From Bdellovibrionales bacterium (GTDB lineage: Bacteria; Bdellovibrionota; UBA1018; CAIMNF01), in the NCBI GenBank assembly GCA_947457605.1, contig CANGWP010000116.1:1-6648 (forward strand): a DNA stretch of 6,648 nucleotides, given 5' to 3'. The first letter of the stretch is position 1. Each line of letters opens with the position of its first letter. Below are positions 1-5,856 of this stretch, piece by piece. The notes beneath the pieces are model-generated. The model had not been told where the DNA came from. It worked only from the letters and a program-made list of their open reading frames with translations, and ran no database searches. The position numbers were made by a program, and so were the translations under genes.

Positions 1-899
1 CCTGTATAAATCTGAATCCCGGAGGCTCCGAGCTTAAGCCGTTCCAGTGCTTCTTCGACCGTCATGATTCCTCCCACTGAAATGACCGGCAAAGAAGTGA
101 TTCTCCGAACCTCGATCAGGCGATCCTTGGACAAGGTGGATAAAATTTGCCCACTCCAGCCCCCGGACAAGGTTTTCTGTCTATATATATAGTCTCCACC
201 CAGGGTATTGGTGAGAACCAATCCTGAAATCCCCGCCGACTCCAGTGCCCGGATCAGATCGTTCAGGGGCTCCCCGGTGATTTCGGGTGCAAGTTTTACA
301 TAGAGAGGGGTGGAGCGTCCGCTTTTCAAGATGACTTCTTTCACTTCCTTAACAATCGCACCCAATGACTCAGGGGTCTGCAGGGCTCTGAGACCCGGGG
401 TATTGGGAGAGCTTACGTTGATTACGAAATAATCCGCAGTGTCTGCAAAGGGGGCGGCGGCTTTTGCATAGTCGAGATGCGCAAGCTCATCCGGGGTGGA
501 TTTGTTCTTTCCAAGGTTCACTCCGATCTTGAAGCCAGAGGGAATCCTTTTTCTTGCGGATCGAACGCGTTCCGAGATGATTCCGGCGCCAAGGTTATTG
601 AATCCCATCCGGTTGAATAAAGTGGAATCACGCGGATTTCGAAAAAGGCGGGGGCGGTCGTTTCCGCCTTGTGGAAGGGGCGTCACTGTCCCGATTTCCA
701 CAGAGCCGAATCCGAAGTGAGGCAAAAATTCGATCAGTTCTGCATTTTTGTCAAAGCCTGCAGCAACTCCAATCGGATTGTCTTTCAGAAGAGGTTTGAG
801 AGGAGTCAGCCTTGCCATCCAGCGCATCCCAACCTTCGCAAAAGCGTGTGCATCCTCAGCATCGAGCAAAAAAAGAACCTTTCGAACAAGCCACCACAT
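1..899 (-). CDS. pyrD: Dihydroorotate dehydrogenase, class 2 (quinone-dependent), C-terminus cut by the window edge
   Basis: Oxidises dihydroorotate to orotate in pyrimidine synthesis using FMN, passing electrons to membrane quinone. My reverse-strand translation is open without a break for 299 codons and runs off base 1; the family is about 336 residues, so roughly the last 35-40 are missing. Seen in order: a hydrophobic/basic N-terminal helix (MWWLVRKVLFLLDAEDAHAF) that matches the class 2 membrane-associating segment; GFDKN (D50, K51) and EIGTVTP (68-74) in the FMN pocket; FNRMGFNNLG (95-104); NVSSPNTPGL at 161-170, with S164 the expected catalytic serine of class 2 enzymes; VKLAP (201-205); and ISVGGI (273-278) of the phosphate-binding loop. 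Start choice: Met at 899 aligns with the E. coli start and has AGAAG (909-913) nine bases upstream. A Met three codons earlier (908) is possible, but AGAAG would abut it. The usual GGLSG motif reads GGWSG here. Family assignment is secure. Confidence 0.96.
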   Translation of the reverse strand, partial: MWWLVRKVLFLLDAEDAHAFAKVGMRWMARLTPLKPLLKDNPIGVAAGFDKNAELIEFLPHFGFGSVEIGTVTPLPQGGNDRPRLFRNPRDSTLFNRMGFNNLGAGIISERVRSARKRIPSGFKIGVNLGKNKSTPDELAHLDYAKAAAPFADTADYFVINVSSPNTPGLRALQTPESLGAIVKEVKEVILKSGRSTPLYVKLAPEITGEPLNDLIRALESAGISGLVLTNTLGGDYIYRQKTLSGGWSGQILSTLSKDRLIEVRRITSLPVISVGGIMTVEEALERLKLGASGIQIYT

Positions 900-961
900 C
901 TTGCGCATCTTCTACCATGAAAATGGGTGATCTCTGAGGAAAACCTCGCTAAGCTGTCCCC
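900..961. promoter_or_regulatory. Divergent pyrD/rnr intergenic region (presumed back-to-back promoters)
   Basis: This short gap separates the divergently transcribed pyrD and rnr genes, so both promoters must lie here or inside the opposing 5' coding ends. I see no convincing -35/-10 pair for either gene. The only -10-like match for rnr is TAAGCT (950-955), which keeps the key TA...T positions and sits six bases before the rnr ATG; no good -35 lies at the matching distance. A small perfect hairpin, GAGG-AAAA-CCTC (936-947), holds the only Shine-Dalgarno-like sequence upstream of rnr, which is 21 bases from the ATG and thus too far to act normally. On the minus strand, AGAAG (909-913) is the likely pyrD ribosome-binding site. 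The regulatory role is inferred from position only. Confidence 0.4.
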
Positions 962-3304
962 ATGTCGAAAGTCTTCTATGACCGCACTGGACGTGCCCAC
1001 ACTATCGGAGAAAAATCAAAGAAAGGGCAATCCAAGGCTCAAGAAAAGCCAAGGTCGCCGTTTTCGGGAAGCGCGAAGAAAAAAAGTTCAACGCCATCGG
1101 AATCCCGCGGAGGTTTTGTGTCTTCCGGAGGCCCTCCAGTTGGTGAGCGATCGGCTTCGGGCGCCGGCGGACGGAAAGTTCGTGAGTTCCGGAAGGAGGA
1201 ACGGGGGGAGCGCTCCTTTGGCACGAAAAGTCCATGGTCCGGCAAATCGGAAAGATCGGGGAAACCGGAAAAGGGTGCACGTCACGGAAAAGCAGGCCGT
1301 CCTGAGCGTCCTGAGCGTCGGGATCGACGGGGGGGCGCTCCTTCGGCAAGACCTCCCGTGCAAATCAATCCTGACTGGATCCGGTTGAAGGGGGTGGTGG
1401 ACAAGAACAAGAAAGGGTCCGCATTTCTTGTCTTTGACCGGGCTGACCTTGAAGATCTCTTTATTCCGAGGTTTTATACCGAGCAGCTATTCCACGGCGA
1501 TCGGGTTGAGGTTTTTGTCAGCGAAGAGGGTGAGATCGAGGATCTCAAGGTACTCGAGCACCGATTCAAGGAGATTTTCGGCCGTGTGAACCTGAATGAC
1601 GGCCATGAACTTGGTCGTGAGTTCAAGAAATCCAAAGTCAAAGCACGAACCGGATATCTGATCTATGAGCGAAAAAAGGCCAAGGAAGAGGTCTACCTGC
1701 CCACCGTGCCCGCTGAAGTAAAAGAAGGCGATTGGGTGAAGGCCGAAATGATCTTCGGTGACCAAGGAGCAACCTCGGCAAAAATCATTGAACATATTGG
1801 CCCAATGCTCCCGGCAAGCTACGACATTCAAATGGTTGCAGGGGAGTTCAATTTAAAAGAGCATCACTCCTTTGATGCTGTAAAACAGGCAGAGAGTTAT
1901 TCCCTTCAAATTCCAGGCAAGGATGAAGTAGGGCGCACGGATTTGCGCCACATTCCTTTTTTCACCATTGACGGGGAAAGGGCACGCGACTTCGATGATG
2001 CGGTTTATGTCGAGCGACTGGACCATCATGGCTATCGACTTTGGGTCGCGATCGCAGATGTTTCCCATTATGTAAAAACGGGGACGCCGCTTGATTCAGA
2101 GGCTTACGCCCGCGCAACTTCGGTATACTTTCCGGAACGCGCATTTCATATGCTCCCCCGGGCTCTATCGGAGGAGCTTTGCAGTCTCAAGCCGAATGTG
2201 CCGAGATTGTCGATGGCCTGTTCTATTGATTATACCCGCGAGGGTGTAAAGGGCGATGTGAAGCTGTATGACGCGGTCATCGAGTCCAGGCGTCGGGCAA
2301 CCTACACGGAGATTGAAGCCGAAAAGGAGGAATCCCGGCACAAGGACATGTTTGATTTGTACCGGATTTTAAAAAAGGCCCGACATGAGCGCGGTTCGAT
2401 TGATTTCGACTTCCCGGAATCTGAAATCATTCTCGATGAGAAAAGTGGTGAGCCCTCTGACATCGTGATTCGGGAGAGGAATGATGCCCACCGGTTGATC
2501 GAGGAATTCATGATCGCAGCAAACGAGTCGGTAACCGAGTGGATGATTGCCAGGAAGCTCCCTTTCGTGTATCGGATTCATGAAGAGCCTTCCATGGAGG
2601 CGATTGAAAAATTCAGGACTTTGGCCCGCAACATGGGCGTTCAGATTGCCCGAGGCGGAATCCCGCGGCCCAGCGTTCTCGCGGAATTCATTCGAACGCT
2701 CAAGGATCATCCCGCCGAGCCGGTTCTCGCCACAGCACTCCTCAGATCCATGCGGCAAGCGATTTACAGCGCATCCCACGGAGAGCACTACGGACTTGCT
2801 TCCGAGGGGTATACCCACTTCACCTCTCCGATTCGAAGGTATCCGGATTTGATCGTTCATCGACTCCTTAGAGCTGCTCTTCACCGTGAAAATCAGGGCG
2901 AGCGACATCCAAATCCCAAAGAGCAGGAGGCAGAGCAAGAACGGCTGAATGAAATGGCCGACCACTGCTCTTATCGGGAGCGGGTGGCAAGCGATGCGGA
3001 AAGAGAGTCCATTCGTTTCAAGCAGATCCGGATGATGGCCAAGAATCTTGGCAATGAGTTTGAGGGCAAGGTGAATGGCTTGATGGATAAAGGAATGTTC
3101 ATCCAGCTCTGGCATCCCTATTGCGAGGGAATGGTGCCGATCGACTCGATGAAAGATGATCGATATGAGTTCAACGAGGAGCGAATGGTGCTCTTCGGTC
3201 GTAAGAAGCGGAAAACCTTTACCATCGGCCTTAAGGTCAAGATTCGTGTGGTCAGCGTCGATCTCGATGCCAGACGGGTTGAGTTTCAGTTGGTAGAGGA
3301 GTAG
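962..3304 (+). CDS. rnr: Ribonuclease R (RNB-family 3'-5' exoribonuclease) with long basic N-terminal extension
   Basis: Processive 3'-5' hydrolytic exoribonuclease acting on structured RNA, in RNA turnover and quality control. The 780 residues divide as follows: residues 1-140 are a low-complexity K/R/G/S/P-rich extension; about 143-195 cold-shock domain 1 (GVVDKNKKGSAFLVF); about 227-278 cold-shock domain 2; about 326-645 the RNB catalytic domain; about 697-779 the S1 domain. The metal-binding motif TIDGERARDFDDAV (335-348) keeps all four aspartates, D337, D343, D345 and D346, with D345 matching the catalytic Asp of RNase II. AIADVSHYV (363-371) and HFTSPIRRYPDL (619-630) are also intact, so it should be active. 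The E. coli enzyme has an N-terminal helix-turn-helix and a lysine-rich tail; neither is present. ATG 962 is the first start after an in-frame TAA at 950, but no well-placed ribosome-binding site precedes it. First gene of a likely two-gene unit with ubiB. Confidence 0.96.
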   Translation: MSKVFYDRTGRAHTIGEKSKKGQSKAQEKPRSPFSGSAKKKSSTPSESRGGFVSSGGPPVGERSASGAGGRKVREFRKEERGERSFGTKSPWSGKSERSGKPEKGARHGKAGRPERPERRDRRGGAPSARPPVQINPDWIRLKGVVDKNKKGSAFLVFDRADLEDLFIPRFYTEQLFHGDRVEVFVSEEGEIEDLKVLEHRFKEIFGRVNLNDGHELGREFKKSKVKARTGYLIYERKKAKEEVYLPTVPAEVKEGDWVKAEMIFGDQGATSAKIIEHIGPMLPASYDIQMVAGEFNLKEHHSFDAVKQAESYSLQIPGKDEVGRTDLRHIPFFTIDGERARDFDDAVYVERLDHHGYRLWVAIADVSHYVKTGTPLDSEAYARATSVYFPERAFHMLPRALSEELCSLKPNVPRLSMACSIDYTREGVKGDVKLYDAVIESRRRATYTEIEAEKEESRHKDMFDLYRILKKARHERGSIDFDFPESEIILDEKSGEPSDIVIRERNDAHRLIEEFMIAANESVTEWMIARKLPFVYRIHEEPSMEAIEKFRTLARNMGVQIARGGIPRPSVLAEFIRTLKDHPAEPVLATALLRSMRQAIYSASHGEHYGLASEGYTHFTSPIRRYPDLIVHRLLRAALHRENQGERHPNPKEQEAEQERLNEMADHCSYRERVASDAERESIRFKQIRMMAKNLGNEFEGKVNGLMDKGMFIQLWHPYCEGMVPIDSMKDDRYEFNEERMVLFGRKKRKTFTIGLKVKIRVVSVDLDARRVEFQLVEE
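974..1372 (+). other. Basic, low-complexity, probably disordered segment of RNase R
   Basis: Codes for about residues 5-137 of the RNase R, rich in Lys, Arg, Gly, Ser, Pro and Glu and nearly free of hydrophobic clusters. Short motif echoes occur, such as GKSERSGKPEKG and RPERPERRDRR. The nonamer CCTGAGCGT is directly repeated in tandem at 1301-1309 and 1310-1318, suggesting the segment can grow or shrink by slippage. Several alternative frames stay open across it, which is explained by its biased composition rather than by extra genes. A role in RNA or ribosome binding is inference from charge and from the comparable basic tail at the other end of E. coli RNase R. Confidence 0.75.
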
Positions 3305-3308
3305 AAAG
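3296..3308 (+). promoter_or_regulatory. Ribosome-binding site(s) for ubiB inside the end of rnr
   Basis: Two purine-rich candidates precede the ubiB ATG at 3315: GAGGAG (3296-3301), strong but 13 bases away, and AGAAAG (3303-3308), weaker but six bases away. Both overlap the last codons or stop of rnr, so ubiB translation is likely linked to translation of rnr. They support Met 3315 over the downstream Met codons at 3354 and 3372. Confidence 0.6.
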
Positions 3309-3314
3309 TACCCT

Positions 3315-4979
3315 ATGGGACTTGTGCGGCGAAGTATCCAGTTATCCAGAGCCATGAAGGGCGCAGGCCGAATGAGCCAGATTCTTTCCGTGCTTTCAAA
3401 GCACGGATTCGGAGATGTTGTTCAACGCCTTAAGCTGGAGATCTATCTTCCCGGGAGGCTTGGAAAGTGGGCTGAAACTACCGAGAATCGAAGTCTTGGC
3501 GAGCGAATGCGGCTCGCATTTCAAGAGCTGGGGCCGACCTTTGTAAAGCTTGGGCAAGTCCTTTCAATGCGCCCCGACCTGATTCCAGATCACGTCGTAG
3601 AGGAGCTCGTCAAGCTTCAGGATCAAGTGGCTCCAATGCCATTTGAAACGGTCCAGGAAATTCTGAATCGGGACCTTGGCTTTAAAGTTCAGGCCAATTT
3701 CAAGGAAATCAATTCTTCACCTCTGGGGTCTGCAAGCATCGGTCAGGTTCATGAGGCGGTGCTGGTTACGGGCGAGCGGGTGGTCATCAAGGTCCTGAGA
3801 CCCGGAATCCGCAAAGTGATTGAAACGGACATATCGCTTCTCACGCTTCTTGCTGAAATGTTCGAAAAATACTTCCCGGAGCTCCGCGTCTTGAATCCCA
3901 AGGTGTTTGTCGAAGAGTTTTTCAAGACCCTTCAGTTTGAGCTCGACTTCAAGATTGAAGCCAACAACATTGAAAAAATCGGGAAAAACTCTGAAAAGTT
4001 TCCGGATCTGGTGTTTCCGAAAGTTTATCATCATCTTTCCACTCATGAAATTCTGGTGCTGGAGCGGTTTGACGGGATTCGACTGAATGATAAAGAAGCA
4101 GTATTAAAGGCCCCGGTTGATCGGGAAAAAATTGCGACTCTGGGAGCCAGGGCATTTCTTTATTCAGTGCTGAAGCACGGGCTCTTTCACGGGGATTTGC
4201 ATGGCGGAAACTTGTTCATTCTTCCTGGAGACCGTCTCGGGGTGATTGATTTTGGGATCGTAGGACGACTCTCGCAAAAGTCTCGTGATCAGCTTGTCAC
4301 CATGGTCTGGGCGCTCACCCAAGAAGACTACGAGACCCTTTGTTACACCTATGCCGAACTAGGCTCGTCCGATACTTCGATTGATTTTGACGGGTTTCAG
4401 CGAGAGGTCAGAAATACCCTTTCTCCTTATCTTGGGCTTAACCTGAATGACGTGAACTCCGGCCGAGTCTTGATTGAGGCCACCAAAATCGCAGCAAAGT
4501 ACAATATTCGTGTTCCTGGGGATTGGATGCTTGTTTTCCGTGCAATTCTCACCATGGAGGGGATGGGGCGACTGCTTGATCCGAAGTTTGATATGATTGC
4601 GATGGGTGAGGAGCTCATCGTGGATCTCGTGAAGATCCAAATGTCACCGGCGCGGCTGAAAGGCGAAGCCTTTAAGATCTCAAAAGATTTGATTTCGCTG
4701 CTGGAGGTGCTTCCCAGAAACCTTCGATGGGCAATCCGAAAATTTGCAAAAAATGACTACGCAATTGAATTCAAATCACAGGAGATTGCAAGAGTTGCGA
4801 TTGTGATTGATCGTGGATCGAGAAGAATCTCCCGTGCGCTTGCCGGATTCGGTCTCTTGGTTTCGGGAGCGATTCTTGTGATGGCGGACAAGGGGTACCA
4901 TTGGGATGATTTTTCGGTTCCGGGCTTGATCCTCATAGCGTTTGGACTCTATTTCATTTTCAGATCAACCGGGAAATAG
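3315..4979 (+). CDS. ubiB: UbiB/ABC1 (ADCK/COQ8) atypical kinase-like membrane protein
   Basis: Member of the atypical protein-kinase-like UbiB family, required in many bacteria for ubiquinone synthesis; homologues behave as ATPases rather than ordinary protein kinases. The 554 residues show every family hallmark: the N-terminal KxGQ motif K78-L-G-Q81 in FVKLGQVLSMRPDLIP; the alanine/serine-rich nucleotide loop SASIGQVH (139-146); the lysine of VVIK (K159); ELDFKIEANN (209-218); the catalytic loop HGDLHGGN (292-299) with D294 and N299; and the metal-binding DFG (312-314). Two hydrophobic helices at about 507-523 and 536-549 anchor the C-terminus in the membrane, as expected for the family. 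It starts 10 bases after the rnr stop, with no room for a promoter-terminator pair, so it is probably co-transcribed. No ubiquinone or menaquinone biosynthesis gene lies beside it, so the exact quinone or lipid substrate cannot be read from the window. Confidence 0.94.
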   Translation: MGLVRRSIQLSRAMKGAGRMSQILSVLSKHGFGDVVQRLKLEIYLPGRLGKWAETTENRSLGERMRLAFQELGPTFVKLGQVLSMRPDLIPDHVVEELVKLQDQVAPMPFETVQEILNRDLGFKVQANFKEINSSPLGSASIGQVHEAVLVTGERVVIKVLRPGIRKVIETDISLLTLLAEMFEKYFPELRVLNPKVFVEEFFKTLQFELDFKIEANNIEKIGKNSEKFPDLVFPKVYHHLSTHEILVLERFDGIRLNDKEAVLKAPVDREKIATLGARAFLYSVLKHGLFHGDLHGGNLFILPGDRLGVIDFGIVGRLSQKSRDQLVTMVWALTQEDYETLCYTYAELGSSDTSIDFDGFQREVRNTLSPYLGLNLNDVNSGRVLIEATKIAAKYNIRVPGDWMLVFRAILTMEGMGRLLDPKFDMIAMGEELIVDLVKIQMSPARLKGEAFKISKDLISLLEVLPRNLRWAIRKFAKNDYAIEFKSQEIARVAIVIDRGSRRISRALAGFGLLVSGAILVMADKGYHWDDFSVPGLILIAFGLYFIFRSTGK

Positions 4980-4983
4980 CAGC
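4980..4983. other. Convergent gene junction, ubiB stop facing GNAT stop
   Basis: Only four bases separate the TAG of ubiB (4977-4979) from the TAG of the opposing GNAT gene (4984-4986). There is no intergenic terminator. The nearest inverted repeat is GAGATCC (5003-5009) with GGATCTC (5036-5042), a 7-bp perfect stem with a 26-base loop inside the GNAT coding end. It has no T-run after it, so I do not call it a Rho-independent terminator. Transcripts from each side probably run into the opposing gene or end by another mechanism. Confidence 0.55.
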
Positions 4984-5856
4984 CTACACTGCACTCAAGC
5001 CTGAGATCCAGAATTCTTCGTTCCAGCTGATCGAAGGATCTCGTGAACGAGCAAGGCAAAGGCCCTCGATGGTAAGGCAGTCGTTTGTGAATCCAAGACG
5101 CAAAAGATCGCGGGGCGTGCCGATGATTTGTGACTCCTGATTCATCTGCAACACTTGGTACAATAGCTCACGAACTCCGGCCGGCTCGCCCCCGAATTCA
5201 TGAACGATTCCCTGAAGATCCATTCCCCTTTCGAATGCGACAAACGAGAATGGATTGGCCAGAGACAGCCATTTTACAGACCTCTGACGTGAAAGCCATT
5301 CCTCGTCATCCGCCGTGAATTCGATGCCTTTCGTACGGGTGAGAAATTCCTTCAGGATGGCAGGTGTGAATTCCGATTGAGGCTCTTGCTTCAGGGGTGA
5401 CGGAATTTTTTCAGCAAAACCCTGAGAGAACAGTTCCGAGATCCGTGCTCTTGCCTGGGTGCCCGTCAATTGGAATCCGAACTTTGAGTAGAACGCATGC
5501 TCGGATCCCCAAAGGATGCTCCAATTCAGGCCGGCTTGATCCACCCTCTCGAGGGCATTTTTCATCAGGAGCGTACTGTGACCTTGGCCCCTGTGGAATC
5601 TGTCGGTTGCTACCGCCCCGATCAGTGCGACTTTCTCAACTCCTATGGAGCTTTTTAAACTCCTAAATTGAATACCCACATGGGAGACGAGTTTCTCTTG
5701 TGAGTATCCACCGATGCGAATCACATCCTTTGATTTCCATACGGGGAAATCATCAAAAAAAGAGTGGGGAGCGGAATATCCGAAGGATTCGGACACCAAA
5801 AGATTGATCTTTTCTGTGTCGTCCAGCGGAACTTCAGCAATCCTTATCTGATCCAA
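4984..5856 (-). CDS. GNAT-family acetyltransferase, probably two-domain, substrate unknown
   Basis: Probable acetyl-CoA-dependent N-acyltransferase. The 290-residue product has a GNAT core in its first 135 residues: strand plus motif A in VALIGAVATDRFHRGQGHS (76-94), where R89-G-Q-G92-H-S94 is the acetyl-CoA pyrophosphate loop with Ser in place of the usual final Gly/Ala, and motif B WGSEHAFYSKFGFQLTG (116-132) with Y123 placed as the usual general acid. The C-terminal half (about 160-290) contains WLSLANPFSFVAFERGMDLQGIVHEFGG-like strands (key residues W196, F208, G216, E220), compatible with a second, degenerate GNAT fold; this is inference. The start is TTG at 5856, supported by AAAAGG (5864-5869) seven bases upstream. 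It overlaps the 3' end of tkt by 13 bases and is probably translationally coupled to it. I cannot predict the substrate. Confidence 0.82.
   Translation of the reverse strand: MDQIRIAEVPLDDTEKINLLVSESFGYSAPHSFFDDFPVWKSKDVIRIGGYSQEKLVSHVGIQFRSLKSSIGVEKVALIGAVATDRFHRGQGHSTLLMKNALERVDQAGLNWSILWGSEHAFYSKFGFQLTGTQARARISELFSQGFAEKIPSPLKQEPQSEFTPAILKEFLTRTKGIEFTADDEEWLSRQRSVKWLSLANPFSFVAFERGMDLQGIVHEFGGEPAGVRELLYQVLQMNQESQIIGTPRDLLRLGFTNDCLTIEGLCLARSRDPSISWNEEFWISGLSAV

Noticed and set aside
181..192. Perfect 12-bp AT palindrome CTATATATATAG
   Set aside because: It falls inside pyrD and encodes DYIYR in frame; it is too short and too simple to call an operator or a recombination site.
1002..1363. 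Overlapping minus-strand frames opposite the RNase R extension
   Set aside because: These mirror the same compositional bias (Pro/Arg/Ser-rich shadows) and have no independent support.
927..1388. Plus-strand frame starting with GTG at 927 and overlapping the rnr 5' end (153 codons)
   Set aside because: It is out of frame with rnr over the low-complexity extension, where three or more frames are open on both strands because of composition. No ribosome-binding site precedes the GTG and the product has no recognisable domain.
3307..3322. Short imperfect hairpin AGT-a-CCC-TAT-GGG-ACT around the ubiB start codon
   Set aside because: The stem is only three plus three pairs with a bulge, too weak to argue for translational control.
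2369..3355. Long minus-strand open frame (328 codons) antisense to rnr
   Set aside because: It lies fully opposite the conserved RNB and S1 domains, its translation resembles no family I recognise, and it has no separate promoter or ribosome-binding site that I can see. Long antisense frames commonly arise opposite biased coding sequence.
5003..5042. 7-bp inverted repeat GAGATCC...GGATCTC near the convergent stops
   Set aside because: The loop is 26 bases and no T-run follows on either strand, so it does not look like an intrinsic terminator; it also lies within GNAT coding sequence.
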